Notes under the pieces: generated by a model
The model's database searches: none
The model's input: only the letters and a program-made list of their open reading frames with translations
What the model was told of the DNA's origin: nothing
Translations under genes and position numbers: made by a program
Part shown: in pieces, positions 12,481-28,560 of the stretch
How positions within the stretch are numbered: position 1 is the stretch's first letter
Layout of the letters: the number at the start of each line of letters is the position of its first letter
Assembly (NCBI GenBank): GCA_032622095.1
Contig: CP136061.1
Span: 172,305,107-172,369,106, forward strand
Length of the DNA: 64,000 bases
Reading direction: 5' to 3'
Origin: Siphonodentalium dalli
Taxonomy: Eukaryota > Mollusca > Scaphopoda > Gadilida > Siphonodentaliidae

Positions 12481-14567
12481 TATATATGTGTGTGGTGAGG
12501 ATACCTATAGATGAATGTGGTGGGGATACCTATAAATGTATGTGGCGGGGATACCTATATATGTATGTGTTGGGGATACCTATATATGTGTGTGGTGGTG
12601 ATACCTATAAATGTTTGTGGTGGGGATACCTATAGATGTGTGTGGTGGGGATACCTATATATGTATGTGGCGGGGATAGCTATAGATGTGTGTGGTGGGG
12701 ATACCTATATATGTATGTGGTGGGATACCTATATATGTATGTGGTGGGGATACCTATATATATGTGTGGTGGGGAGACCTATATATGTGTGTGGCGGGGA
12801 TACCTATATATGTATGTGGTGAGGATACCTATATATGTATGTGGTGAGGATACCTATATCTGTATGTGGTGGGGATACCTATATATGTGTGTGATGGGGA
12901 TACCTATATATGTATGTGGTGGGGATACTTATATATGTATGTGGTGGGGATACTTATATATGTATGTGGTGGGGATACCTATATATGTGTGTGGTGGGGA
13001 TACCTATATATGTATGTGGTGGCGATACCTATATATGTATGTGGTGGTGATACCTATATATGTGTGGTGGGGAGACCTATATATGTGTGTGGCGGGGATA
13101 CCTATATATGTATGTGGTGAGGATACCTATATGAGTGTGTGGTGGGGAGACCTATATCTGTGTGTGGAGAGGATACCTATATATGTGTGTGGCGGGGATA
13201 CCTATATATGTGTATGGTGAGGATACCTATACATGTGTGTGGTGAGGATACCTATATATGTATGTGGTGGGGATACCTATAGACGTATGTGGCGGGGATA
13301 CCTATATATGTATGTGTTGGGGATACCTATAGATGTATGTGGCAGGGAGACATATATATGTATGTGGCGGTGATATCTATATATTTGTGTGGTGGTGATA
13401 CCTATATATATGTGTGTGGTGGGAATACCTATATATGTGTGTGGTGGGGATACCTATATATGTTTGTGGTGGGGATACCTATATATGTGTGTGGTGGGGA
13501 TATCTATATATGTATGTGGCGGGGATACCTATAGATGTGTGTGGTGGGGATACCTATATATGTATGTGGTGGGGATACCTATATATGTATGTGGTGGGGA
13601 TACCTATATAAATATGTGGTGGGGATACCTATATATGTATGTGGTGGGATACCTATATATGTGTGGCGGGGATACCTATATATGTATGTTGTGGGGATAC
13701 CTATATATGTATGTGGTGGGGATACCTATATATGTATGTGGTGGGGATACCTATATATATGTGTGGTGGTGATACCTATATATGCGTGTGGCGAGTATAC
13801 CTATATATGTGTGTGGTGGGGATACCTATATATTTGTGTGGCGGGGATACCTATATATGTATTTGGTGGGGATACCTATAGATGTATGTGGAGGGGAGAC
13901 CTATATATGTGTGGTGGTGGGGAGACCTATATATGTGTGTGGTGAGGATACCTTTATATGTATGTAGTGATGTGTGTGGCGGGGATACCTATATATGTGT
14001 GTGGCGGGGATACCTATATATGTGTGGTGGTGATACCTATATATGTGTGTGGTGGGGAGACCTATATATGTGTGTGGCGGGGATACCTATATATGTTTGT
14101 GGTGGGGATAACTATAGATGTGTGTGGTGGGGATACCTATATATGTATGTGGCGGGGATACCTATAGATGTGTGTGGTGGGGATACCTATATATGTATGT
14201 GGTGGGGATACCTATATATATGTGTGGTGGAGATACCTATTTATGTATGTGGTGGGATACCTATAGATGTGTGTGGCGGGGATACCTATATATGTATGTT
14301 GTGGGAATACCTATATATGTATGTGGTGGGGATACCTATATATGTATGTGGTGGGGATACCTATATATATGTGTGGTGGGGAGACCTATATATGTGTGTG
14401 GCGGGGATACCTACATATGTATGTGGTGAGGATACCTATATATATATGTGGTGGGGATACCTATATATGTGTGTGTGTGGGGATACCTATATATGTATTT
14501 GGTGGGGATACCTATATATGTGTGTGGTGGGGATACCTATATATGTATGTGGAGGTGATACCTATAT

Positions 14568-15600
14568 ATGTGTGTGGTGGGGATACCTATATATGTATGT
14601 GGTGAGGATACCTATATATGTGTGTGGTGGGGATACCTATATATGTATGTGGTGGCGATACCTATATATGTATGTGGTGGTGATACCTATATATGTGTGA
14701 GGTGGGGAGACCTATATATGTGTGTGGCGCGGATACCTATATATGCATGTGGTGAGGATACCTATATGAGTGTGTGGTGGGGAGATCTATATATGTATGT
14801 GGTGGGGATACATATATATGTATGTGGTGGGGATACCTATATATATGTGTGGTGGTGATACCTATATATGTGTGTGGCGAGTATACCTATATATGTGTGA
14901 GGTGGGGATACCTATATATTTGTGTGGCGGGGATACCTATATATGTATTTGGTGGGGATACCTATAGATGTATGTGGAGGGGAGACCTATATATGTGTGG
15001 TGGTGGGGAGACCTATATATGTGTGTGGTGAGGATACCTTTATATGTATGTGGTGATGTGTGTGGCGGGGATACCTATATATGTGTGTGGCGGGGATACC
15101 TATATATGTGTGGTGGTGATACCTATATATGTGAGTGGTGGGGAGACCTATATATGTGTGTGGCGGGGATACCTATATATGTTTGTGGTGGGGATACCTA
15201 TAGATGTGTGTGGTGGGGATACCTATATATGTATGTGGCGGGGATACCTATAGATGTGTGTGGTGGGGATACCTATATATGTATGTGGTGGGGATACCTA
15301 TATATGTATGTGGTGGGGATACCTATATATATGTGTGGTGGAGATACCTATATATGTATGTGGTGGGATACCTATAGATGTGTGTGGCGGGGATACCTAT
15401 ATATGTATGTTGTGGGGATACCTATATATGTATGTGGTGGGGATAACTATATATGTATGTGGTGGGGATACCTATATATATGTGTGGTGGTGATACCTAT
15501 ATATGTGTGTGGCGAGTATACCTATATATGTGTGTGGTGGGGATACCTATATATTTGTGTGGCGGGGATACCTATATATGTATTTGGTGGGGATACCTAT
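14568..15600 (+). repeat. Long-range copy, partner at +10,706 bp
   Basis: The order of variant monomers from about 14,568 to at least 15,600 matches about 25,274-26,306 at a constant offset of 10,706 bp. The shared stretch includes a GAGATCTATATATG unit, the 24-bp GGTGGGATACC unit and the truncated landmark at 15,053 / 25,759. Small differences exist, for example TATGAGTG near 14,768 against TACGAGTG near 25,470. Confidence 0.8.
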
Positions 15601-18600
15601 AGATGTGTGTGGCGGGGATACCTATATATGTATGTTGTGGGGATACCTATATATGTATGTGTTGGGGATACCTATATATGTATGTGGTGGGGATACCTAT
15701 ATATATGTGTGGTGGTGATAACTATATATGTGTGTGGCGAGTATACATATATATGTGTGTGGTGGGGATACCTATATATTTGTGTGGCGGGGATACCTAT
15801 ATATGTGTGTGGTGGGGATACCTATATATGTATGTGGTGAGGATACCTATATATGTATGTGTTGAGGATACCTATATATGTATGTGGTGAGGATACCTAT
15901 ATCAGTATGTGGTGGGGATACCTATATATGTGTGTGATGGGGATACCTATATATGTATGTTGTGGGGATACTTATATATGTATGTGGTGGGGATACCTAT
16001 ATATGTGTGTGGTGGGGATACCTATATATGTATGTGGTGGCGATACCTATATATGTATGTGGTGGTGATACCTATATATGTGTGTGGTGGGGAGACCTAT
16101 ATATGTGTGTGGCGGGGATACCTATATATGTATGTAGTGAGGATACCTATATGTGTGTGTGGTGGGGAGACCTATATCTGTGTGTGGAGAGGATACCTAT
16201 ATATGTGAGTGGCGGGGATACCTATATATGTGTGTGGCGGGGATACCTATATATGAGTATGGTGAGGATACCTATATATGTATGTGGTGAGGATACCTAT
16301 ATATGTATGTGGTGAGGATACCTATATCTGTATGTGGTGGGGATACCTATATATGTGTGTGATGGGGATACCTATATATGTATGTTGTGGGGATACTTAT
16401 ATATGTATGTGGTGGGGATACCTATAGATGTGTGTGGTGGGGATACCTATATATGTATGTGGTGGGGATACCTATATATGTATGTGGTGGGGATACCTAT
16501 ATATATGTGTGGTGGGGAGACCTATATATGTGTGTGGCGGGGATACCTATATATGTATGTGGTGAGGATACCTATATATCTATGTGGTGAGGATTCCTAT
16601 ATCTGTATGTGGTGGGGATACCTATATATGTGTGTGATGGGGATACCTATATATGTATGTGGTGGGGATACTTATATATGTATGTGGTGAGGATACCTAT
16701 ATATGTATGTGGTGAGGATACCTATATCTGTATGTGGTGGGGATACCTATATATGTTTGTGATGGGGATACCTATATATGTATGTTGTGGGGATACTTAT
16801 ATATGTATGTGGTGGGGATACCTATATATGTGTGTGGTGGGGATACCTATATATGTATGTGGTGGCGATACCTATATATGTATGTGGTGGTGATACCTAT
16901 ATATGTGTGTGGTGGGGAGTACTATATATGTGTGTGGCGGGGATACCTATATATGTATGTAGTGAGGATACCTATATATGTGAGTGGCGGGGATACCTAT
17001 GTATGTGTGTGGAGAGGATACCTATATATGTGAGTGGCGGGGATACCTATATATGTGTGTGGCGGGGATACCTATATATGAGTATGGTGAGGATACCTAT
17101 ATATGTATGTGGTGAGGATACCTATATATGTATGTGGTGAGGATACCTATATCTGTATGTGGTGGGGATACCTATATATGTGTGTGATGGGGATACCTAT
17201 ATATGTATGTTGTGGGGATACTTATATATGTATGTGGTGGGGATACCTATAGATTTGTGTGGTGGGATACCTATATATGTATGTGGTGGGGATACCTATA
17301 TATGTATGTGGTGGGGATACCTATATATATGTGTGGTGGGGAGACCTATATATGTGTGTGGCGGGGATACGTATATATGTATGTGGTGAGGATACCTATA
17401 TATGTATGTGGTGAGGATACCTATATCTGTATGTGGTGGGGATACCTATATATGTGTGTGATGGGGATACCTATATATGTATGTGGTGGGGATACTTATA
17501 TATGTATGTGGTGGGGATACTTATATATGTATGTGGTGGGGATACCTATATATGTGTGTGTTGGGGATACCTATATATGTATGTGGTGGCGATACCTATA
17601 TATGTATGTGGTGGTGATACCTATATATGTGTGTGGTGGGGAGACCTATATATGTGTGTGGCGGGGATACCTATATATGTATGTGGTGAGGATACCTATA
17701 TGAGTGTGTGGTGGGGAGACCTATATCTGTGTGTGGAGAGGATACCTATATATGTGTGTGGCGGGGATACCTATATATGTGTGTGGCGGGGATACCTATA
17801 TATGTGTATGGTGAGGATACCTATACATGTGTGTGGTGAGGATACCTATAGATGTATGTGGTGGGGATACCTATAGACGTATGTGGCGGGGATACCTATA
17901 TATGTATGTGTTGGGGATACCTATAGATGTATGTGGTGGGGAGACATCTATATGTATGTGGCGGTGATATCTATATATGTGTGTGGTGGTGATACCTATA
18001 TATATGTGTGTGGTGGGAATACCTATATATGTGTGTGGTGGGGATACCTATATATGTTTGTGGTGGGGATACCTATATATGTGTGTGATGGGGATACCTA
18101 TATATGTATGTGGCGGGGATACCTATAGATGTGTGTGGTGGGGATACCTATATATGTATGTGGTGGGGATACCTATATATGTATGTGGTGGGGATACCTA
18201 TATAAATGTGTGGTGGGGATACCTATATATGTATGTGGTGGGATACCTATAGATGTGTGTGGCGGGGATACCTATATATGTATGTTGTGGGGATACCTAT
18301 ATATGTATGTGGTGGGGATACCTATATATGTATGTGGTGGGGATACCTATATATAAGTGTGGTGGTGATACCTATATATGTGTGTGGCGAGTATACCTAT
18401 ATATGTGTGTGGTGGGGATACCTATATATTTGTGTGGCGGGGATACCTATATATGTATTTGGTGGGGATACCTATAGATGTATGTGGAGGGGAGACCTAT
18501 ATATGTGTGGTGGTGGGGAGACCTATATATGTGTGTGGTGAGGATACCTTTATATGTATGTGGTGATGTGTGTGGTGGGGATACCTATATATGTGTGTGG

Positions 18601-19901
18601 CGGGGATACCTATATATGTGTGGTGGTGATACCTATATATGTGTGTGGTAGGGAGACCTATATATGTGTGTGGCGGGGATACCTATATATGTTTGTGGTG
18701 GGGATACCTATAGATGTGTGTGGTGGGGACACCTATATATGTATGTGGCGGGGATACCTATAGATGTGTGTGGTGGGGATACCTATATATGTATGTGGTG
18801 GGGATACCTATATATGTATGTGGTGGGGATACCTATATATATGTGTGGTGGAGATACCTATATATGTATGTGGTGGGATACCTATAGATGTGTGTGGCGG
18901 GGATACCTATATATGTATGTTGTGGGGATACCTATATATGTATGTGGTGGGGATACCTATATATATGTGTGGTGGGGAGACCTATATATGTGTGTGGCGG
19001 GGATACCTATATATGTATGTGGTGAGGATACCTATATATGTATGTGGTGGGGATACCTATATATGTGTGTGTGTGGGGATACCTATATATGTATGTGGTG
19101 GGGATACCTATATATGTGTGTGGTGGGGATACCTATATATGTATGTGGAGGTGATACATATATATGTGTGTGGTAGGGATACCTATATATGTATGTGGTG
19201 AGGATACCTATATATATATGTGGTGAGGATACCTATATATGTATGTTGTGAGGATACCTATATATGTGTGTGGTGGGGATACCTATATATGTATGTGGTG
19301 GCGATACCTATATATGTATGTGGTGGTGATACCTATATATGTGTGTGGTGGGGAGTCCTATATATGTGTGTGGCGGGGATACCTATATATGTATGTGGTG
19401 AGGATACCTATATGAGTGTGTGGTGGGGAGATCTATATATGTATGTGGTGGGGATACCTATATATGTATGTGGTGGGGATACCTATATATATGTGTGGTG
19501 GTGATACCTATATGTGTGTGTGGCGAGTATACCTATATATGTGTGAGGTGGGATACCTATATATTTGTGTGGCGGGGATACCTATATATGTATTTGGTGG
19601 GGATACCTATAGATGTATGTGGAGGGGAGACCTATATATGTGTGGTGGTGGGGAGACCTATATATGTGTGTGGTGAGGATACCTTTATATGTATGTGGTG
19701 ATGTGTGTGGCGGGGATACCTATATATGTGTGTGGCGGGGATACCTATATATGTTTGGTGGTGATACCTATATATGTGTGTGGTGGGGAGACCTATATAT
19801 GTGTGTGGCGGGGATACCTATATATGTTTGTGGTGGGGATACCTATAGATGTGTGTGGTGGGGATACCTATATATGTATGTGGCGGGGATACCTATAGAT
19901 G

Positions 19902-21248
19902 TGTGTGGTGGGGATACCTATATATGTATGTGGTGGGGTTACCTATATATGTATGTGGTGGGGATACCTATATATATGTGTGGTGGAGATACCTATATAT
20001 GTATGTGGTGGGATACCTATAGATGTGTGTGGCGGGGATACCTATATATGTATGTTGTGGGGATACCAATATATGTATGTGGTGGGGATACCTATATATG
20101 TATGTGGTGGGGATACCTATATATATGTGTGGTGGTGATACCTATATATGTGTGTGGCGAGTATACCTATATATGTGTGTGGTGGGGATACCTATATATT
20201 TGTGTGGCGGGGATACCTATATATGTATGTGGTGGGGATACCTATAGATGTATGTGGAGGGGAGACCTATATATGTGTGGTGGTGGGGAGACCTATATAT
20301 GTGTGTGGTGAGGATACCTTTATATGTATGTGGTGATGTGTGTGGTGGGGAGACCTATATATGTGTGTGGCGGGGATACCTATATATGTTTGTGGTGGGG
20401 ATGGTGAGGATACCTATACATGTGTGTGGTGAGGATACCTATAGATGTATGTGGTGGGGAGACCTATAGATGTATGTGGCGGGGATACCTATATATGTAT
20501 GTGTTGGGGATACCTATAGATGTATGTGGCGGGGAGACATATATATGTATGTGGCGGTGATATCTATATATGTGTGAGGTGGTGATACCTATATATACGT
20601 GTGTGGTGGGAATACCTATATATGTGTGTGGTGGGGATACCTATATATGTTTGTGGTGGGGATACCTATATATGTGTGTGGTGGGGATACCTATATATGT
20701 ATGTGGCGGGGATACCTATAGATGTGTGTGGTGGGGATACCTATATATGTATGTGGTGGGGATACCTATATATGTATGTGGTGGGGATACCTATATAAAT
20801 GTGTGGTGGTGATACCTATATATGTATGTGGTGGGATACCTATAGATGTGTGTGGCGGGGATACCTATATATGTATGTTGTGGGGATACCTATATATGTA
20901 TGTGGTGGGGATAAGTTTATATGTATGTGGTGGGGATACCTATATATATGTGTGGTGGTGATACCTATATATGTGTGTGGCGAGTATACCTATATATGTG
21001 TGTGGTGGGGATACCTATATATTTGTGTGGCGGGGATACCTATATATGTATTTGGCGGGGATACCTATAGATGTGTGTGGCGGGGATACCTATATATGTA
21101 TGTTGTGGGGATACCTATATATGTATGTGGTGGGGATACCTATATATGTATGTGGTGGGGATACCTATATATATGTGTGGTGGTGATACCTATATATGTG
21201 TGTGGCGAGTATACCTATATATGTGTGTGGTGGGGATACCTATATATT
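19902..21248 (+). repeat. Tandem higher-order duplication, copy 1 of 1,347 bp
   Basis: Copy 1 is directly followed by copy 2 at an offset of exactly 1,347 bp. The left edge is set by the mismatch at 19,901 against 21,248. The right edge of the match is set by the mismatch at 21,256 (T) against 22,603 (C). Everything I compared between those points agrees, including the rare units GGGGTTACC, ATAAGTTTATATG, TATATACGTG and the short junction GGGGATGGTGAGG. Perfect conservation implies a very recent duplication or an assembly duplication. Confidence 0.9.
20393..20415 (+). repeat. Deletion junction between two block II modules
   Basis: The sequence reads GGTGGGGATGGTGAGGATAC. The left side belongs to the module seen near 19,825 (GTTTGTGGTGGGGAT followed by ACCTATAGATG). 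The right side belongs to the module seen near 17,810 (GTGTATGGTGAGGATACC followed by TATACATG). A short AT overlap at the join fits a microhomology-mediated deletion. The same junction recurs at 21,740-21,762 because it lies inside the 1,347-bp duplicate. Confidence 0.75.
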
Positions 21249-22595
21249 TGTGTGGTGGGGATACCTATATATGTATGTGGTGGGGTTACCTATATATGTA
21301 TGTGGTGGGGATACCTATATATATGTGTGGTGGAGATACCTATATATGTATGTGGTGGGATACCTATAGATGTGTGTGGCGGGGATACCTATATATGTAT
21401 GTTGTGGGGATACCAATATATGTATGTGGTGGGGATACCTATATATGTATGTGGTGGGGATACCTATATATATGTGTGGTGGTGATACCTATATATGTGT
21501 GTGGCGAGTATACCTATATATGTGTGTGGTGGGGATACCTATATATTTGTGTGGCGGGGATACCTATATATGTATGTGGTGGGGATACCTATAGATGTAT
21601 GTGGAGGGGAGACCTATATATGTGTGGTGGTGGGGAGACCTATATATGTGTGTGGTGAGGATACCTTTATATGTATGTGGTGATGTGTGTGGTGGGGAGA
21701 CCTATATATGTGTGTGGCGGGGATACCTATATATGTTTGTGGTGGGGATGGTGAGGATACCTATACATGTGTGTGGTGAGGATACCTATAGATGTATGTG
21801 GTGGGGAGACCTATAGATGTATGTGGCGGGGATACCTATATATGTATGTGTTGGGGATACCTATAGATGTATGTGGCGGGGAGACATATATATGTATGTG
21901 GCGGTGATATCTATATATGTGTGAGGTGGTGATACCTATATATACGTGTGTGGTGGGAATACCTATATATGTGTGTGGTGGGGATACCTATATATGTTTG
22001 TGGTGGGGATACCTATATATGTGTGTGGTGGGGATACCTATATATGTATGTGGCGGGGATACCTATAGATGTGTGTGGTGGGGATACCTATATATGTATG
22101 TGGTGGGGATACCTATATATGTATGTGGTGGGGATACCTATATAAATGTGTGGTGGTGATACCTATATATGTATGTGGTGGGATACCTATAGATGTGTGT
22201 GGCGGGGATACCTATATATGTATGTTGTGGGGATACCTATATATGTATGTGGTGGGGATAAGTTTATATGTATGTGGTGGGGATACCTATATATATGTGT
22301 GGTGGTGATACCTATATATGTGTGTGGCGAGTATACCTATATATGTGTGTGGTGGGGATACCTATATATTTGTGTGGCGGGGATACCTATATATGTATTT
22401 GGCGGGGATACCTATAGATGTGTGTGGCGGGGATACCTATATATGTATGTTGTGGGGATACCTATATATGTATGTGGTGGGGATACCTATATATGTATGT
22501 GGTGGGGATACCTATATATATGTGTGGTGGTGATACCTATATATGTGTGTGGCGAGTATACCTATATATGTGTGTGGTGGGGATACCTATATATT
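21249..22595 (+). repeat. Tandem higher-order duplication, copy 2 of 1,347 bp
   Basis: This is the second copy of 19,902-21,248. Identity continues to 22,602 before the sequences diverge (GGTGGGG against GGCGGGG). The length is 54 monomers minus 3 bases, because the segment contains several units that are not 25 bp. No internal difference was seen in the positions I checked. Confidence 0.9.
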
Positions 22596-25500
22596 TGTGT
22601 GGCGGGGATACCTATATATGTGTGTGGTGGGGATACCTATATATGTATGTGGTGAGGATACCTATATATGTATGTGGTGAGGATACCTATATATGTATGT
22701 GGTGAGGATACCTATATCTGTATGTGGTGGGGATACCTATATATGTGTGTGATGGGGATACCTATATATGTATGTTGTGGGGATACTTATATATGTATGT
22801 GGTGGGGATACCTATATATGTGTGTGGTGGCGATACCTATATATGTATGTGGTGGCGATACCTATATATGTATGTGGTGGTGATACCTATATATGTGTGT
22901 GGTGGGGAGACCTATATATGTGTGTGGCGGGGATACCTATATATGTATGTAGTGAGGATACCTATATGTGTGTGTGGTGGGGAGACCTATATCTGTGTGT
23001 GGAGAGGATACGTATATATGTGTGTGGCGGGGATAGCTATATATGTGTGTGGCGGGGATACCTATATATGAGTATGGTGAGGATACCTATATATGTGTGT
23101 GGTGAGGATACCTATAGATGTATGTGGTGGGGATACCTATAAATGTATGTGGCGGGGATACCTATATATGTATGTGTTGGGGATACCTATATATGTGTGT
23201 GGTGGTGATACCTATAAATGTTTGTGGTGGGGATACCTATATATGTGTGTGGTGGGGATACCTATATATGTATGTGGCGGGGATAGCTATAGATGTGTGT
23301 GGTGGGGATACCTATATATGTATGTGGTGGGGATACCTATATATGTATGTGGTGGGGATACCTATATATATGTGTGGTGGGGAGACCTATATATGTGTGT
23401 GGCGGGGATACCTATATATGTATGTGGTGAGGATACCTATATATGTATGTGGTGAGGATACCTATATCTGTATGTGGTGGGGATACCTATATATGTGTGT
23501 GATGGGGATACCTATATATGTATGTGGTGGGGATACTTATATATGTATGTGGTGGGATACTTATATATGTATGTGGTGGGGATACCTATATATGTGTGTG
23601 GTGGGGATACCTATATATGTATGTGGTGGCGATACCTATATATGTATGTGGTGGTGATACCTATATATGTGTGTGGTTGGGAGACCTATATATGTGTGTG
23701 GCGGGGATACCTATATATGTATGTGGTGAGGATGCCTATATGAGTGTGTGGTGGGGAGACCTATATCTGTGTGTGGAGAGGATACCTATATATGTGTGTG
23801 GCGGGGATACCTATATATGTGTGTGGCGGGGATACCTATATGTGTGTATGGTGAGGATACCTATACATGTGTGTGGTGAGGATACCTATAGATGTATGTG
23901 GTGGGGATACCTATAGACGTATGTGGCGGGGATACCTATATATGTATGTGTTGGGGATACCTATAGATGTATGTGGCGGGGAGACATATATATGTATGTG
24001 GCGGTGATATCTATATATGTGTGTGGTGGTGATACCTATATATATGTGTGTGGTGGGAATACCTATATATGTGTGTGGTGGGGATACCTATATATGTTTG
24101 TGGTGGGGATACCTATATATGTGTGTGGTGGGGATACCTATATATGTATGTGGCGGGGATACCTATAGATGTGTGTGGTGGGGATACCTATATATGTATG
24201 TGGTGGGGATACCTATATATGTATGGGGATACATATATAAATGTGTGGTGGGGATACCTATATATGTATGTGGTGGGATACCTATAAATGTGTGTGGCGG
24301 GGATACCTATATATGTATGTTGTGGGGATACCTATATATGTATGTGGTGGGGATACCTATATATGTATGTGGTGGGGATACCTATATATATGTGTGGTGG
24401 TGATACCTATATATGTGTGTGGCGAGTATACCTATATATGTGTGTGGTGGGGATACCTATATATTTGTGTGGCGGGGATACCTATATATGTATTTGGTGG
24501 GGATACCTATAGATGTATGTGGAGGGGAGACCTATATATGTTTGGTGGTGGGGAGACCTATATATGTGTGTGGTGAGGATACCTTTATATGTATGTGGTG
24601 ATGTGTGTGGCGGGGATACCTATATATGTGTGTGGCGGGGATACCTATATATGTGTGGTGGTGATACCTATATATGTGTGTGGTGGGGAGACCTATATAT
24701 GTGTGTGGCGGGGATACCTATATATGTTTGTGGTGGGGATACCTATATATGTGTGTGGTGGGGATACCTATATATGTATGTGGCGGGGATACCTATAGAT
24801 GTGTGTGGTGGGGATACCTATATATGTATGTGGTGGGGATACCTATATATGTATGTGGTGGGGATACCTATATATATGTGTGGTGGATATACCTATATAT
24901 GTATGTGGTGGGATACCTATAGATGTGTGTGGCGGGGATACCTATATATGTATGTTGTGGGGATACCTATATATGTATGTGGTGGGGATACCTATATATG
25001 TATGTGGTGGGGATACCTATATATATGTGTGGTGGGGAGACCTATATATGTGTGTGGCGGGGATACCTATATATGTATGTGGTGAGGATACCTATAAATG
25101 TATGTGGTGGGGATACCTATATATGTGTGTGTGTGGGGATACATATATATGTATGTGGTGGGGATACCTATATATGTGTGTGGTGGGGATACATATATAT
25201 GTATGTGGAGGTGATACCTATATATGTGTGTGGTGGGGATACCTATATATGTATGTGGTGAGGATACCTATATATGTATGTGGTGAGGATACCTATATAT
25301 GTATGTGGTGAGGATACCTATATATGTGTGTGGTGGGGATACCTATATATGTATGTGGTGGCGATACCTATATATGTATGTGGTTGTGATACCTATATAT
25401 GTGTGTGGTGGGGAGACCTATATATGTGTGTGGCGGGGATACCTATATATGCATGTGGTGAGGATACCTATACGAGTGTGTGGTGGGGAGATCTATATAT

Positions 25501-27187
25501 GTATGTGGTGGGGATACCTATATATGTATGTGGTGGGGATACCTATATATATGTGTGGTGGTGATACCTATATATGTGTGTGGCGAGTATACCTATATAT
25601 GTGTGAGGTGGGGATACCTATATATTTGTGTGGCGGGGATACCTATATATGTATTTGGTGGGGATACCTATAGATGTATGTGGAGGGGAGACCTATATAT
25701 GTGTGGTGGTGGGGAGACCTATATATGTGTGTGGTGAGGATACCTTTATATGTATGTGGTGATGTGTGTGGCGGGGATACCTATATATGTGTGTGGCGGG
25801 GATACCTATATATGTGTGGTGGTGATACCTATATATGTGAGTGGTGGGGAGACCTATATATGTGTGTGGCGGGGATACCTATATATGTTTGTGGTGGGGA
25901 TACCTATAGATGTGTGTGGTGGGGATACCTATATATGTATGTGGCGGGGATACCTATAGATGTGTGTGGTGGGGATACCTATATATGTATGTGGTGGGGA
26001 TACCTATATATGTATGTGGTGTGGATACCTATATATATGTGTGGTGGAGATACCTATATATGTATGTGGTGGGATACCTATAGATGTGTGTGGCGGGGAT
26101 ACCTATATATGTATGTTGTGGGGATACCTATATATGTATGTGGTGGGGATATCTATATATGTATGTGGTGGGGATACCTATATATATGTGTGGTGGTTAT
26201 ACCTATATATGTGTGTGGCGAGTATACCTATATATGTGTGTGGTGGGGATACCTATATATTTGTGTGGCGGGGATACCTATATATGTATTTGGTGGGGAT
26301 ACCTATAGATGTGTCTGGCGGGGATACCTATATATGTATGTTGTGGGGATACCTATATATGTATGTGGTGGGGATACCTATATATGTATGTGGTGGGGAT
26401 ACCTATATATATGTGTGGTGGTGATACCTATATATGTATGCGGTGAGGATACCTATATATGTATGTGGTGAGGATACCTATATCTGTATGTGGTGGGGAT
26501 ACCTATATATGTGTGTGATGGGGATACCTATATATGTATGTTGTGGGGATACTTATATATGTATGTGGTGGGGATACCTATATATGTGTGTGGTGCGGAT
26601 ACATATATATGTATGTGGTGGCGATACCTATATATGTATGTGGTGGTGATACCTATATATGTGTGTGGTGGGGAGACCTATATATGTGTGTGGCGGGGAT
26701 ACTTATATATGTATGTAGTGAGGATACCTATATGTGTGTGGTGGGGAGACCTATATCTGTGTGTGGAGAGGATACATATATATGTGTGTGGCGGGGATAC
26801 CTATATATGTGTGTGGCGGGGATACCTATATATGAGTATGGTGAGGATACCTATATATGTATGTGGTGAGGATACCTATATATGTATGTGGTGAGGATAC
26901 CTATATTTGTATGTGGTGGGGATACCTATATATGTGTGTGATGGGGATACCTATATATGTATGTTGTGGGGATACTTATATATGTATGTGGTGGGGATAC
27001 CTATAGATGTGTGTGGTGGGGATACCTATATATGTATGTGGTGGGGATACCTATATATGTATGTGGTGGGGATACCTATATATATGTGTGGTGGGGAGAC
27101 CTATATATGTGTGTGGCGGGGATACCTATATATGTATGTGGTGAGGATACCTATATATGTATGTGGTGAGGATACCTATATCTGTAT

Positions 27188-28560
27188 GTGGTGGGGATAC
27201 CTATATATGTGTGTGATGGGGATACCTATATATGTATGTGGTGGGGATACATATATATGTATGTGGTGGGGATACTTATATATGTATGTGGTGGGGATAC
27301 CTATATATGTGTGTGGTGGGGATACCTATATATGTATGTGGTGGCGATACCTATATATGTACGTGGTGGTGATACCTATATATGTGTGTGGTGGGGAGAC
27401 CTATATATGTGTGTGGCGGGGATACCTATATATGTATGTGGTGAGGATACCTATATGAGTGTGTGGTGGGGAGACCTATATCTGTGTGTGGAGAGGATAC
27501 CTATATATGTGTGTGGCGGGGATACCTATATATGTGTGTGGCGGGGATACCTATATATGTGTATGGTGAGGATACCTATACATGTGTGTGGTGAGGATAC
27601 CTATAGATGTATGTGGTGGGGATACCTATAGACGTATGTTGCGGGGATACCTATATATGTATGTGTTGGGGATACCTATAGATGTATGTGGTGGGGAGAC
27701 ATATATATGTATGTGGCGGTGATATCTATATATGTGTGTGGTGGTGATACCTATATATATGTGTGTGGTGGGAATACCTATATATGTGTGTGGTGGGGAT
27801 ACCTATATGTTTGTGGTGGGGATACCTATATATGTATGTGGCGGGGATACCTATAGATGTGTGTGGTGGGGATACCTATATATGTATGTGGTGGGGATAC
27901 CTATATATGTATGTGGTGGGGATACCTATATAAATGTGTGGTGGGGATACCTATATATGTATGTGGTGGGATACCTATAGATGTGTGTGGCGGGGATACC
28001 TATATATGTATGTTGTGGGGATACCTATATATGTATGTGGTGGGGATACCTATATATGTATGTGGTGGGGATACCTATATATATGTGTGGTGGTGATACC
28101 TATATATGTGTGTGGCGAGTATACCTATATATGTGTGTGGTGGGGATACCTATATATTTGTGTGGCGGGGATACCTATATATGTATTTGGTGGGGATACC
28201 TATAGATGTATGTGGAGGGGAGACCTATATATGTGTGGTGGTGGGGAGACCTATATATGTGTGTGGTGAGGATACCTTTATATGTATGTGGTGATGTGTG
28301 TGGCGGGGATACCTATATATGTGTGTGGCGGGGATACCTATATATGTGTGGTGGTGATACCTATATATGTTTGTGGTGGGGAGACCTATATATGTGTGTG
28401 GCGGGGATACCTATATATGTTTGTGGTGGGGATACCTATAGATGTGTGTGGTGGGGAAACCTATATATGTATGTGGCTGGGATACCTATAGATGTGTGTG
28501 GTGGGGATACCTATATATGTATGTGGTGGGGATACCTATATATGTATGTGGTGGGGATAC
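27188..28560 (+). repeat. Higher-order segment, partner at +3,184 to +3,186 bp
   Basis: This stretch matches about 30,372-31,746 in monomer order. The offset is 3,184 bp to about 27,780 and 3,186 bp after about 27,857. It includes TATAGACGTATG, the CGGTGATATC unit, GTGGGAATACC, the 24-bp unit, the truncated landmark (28,291 / 31,477), and the GGGGAAACC / GGCTGGGATACC pair near 28,455 and 31,640. A third relative lies about 3,612 bp further on, around 33,984-35,113. Confidence 0.8.
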
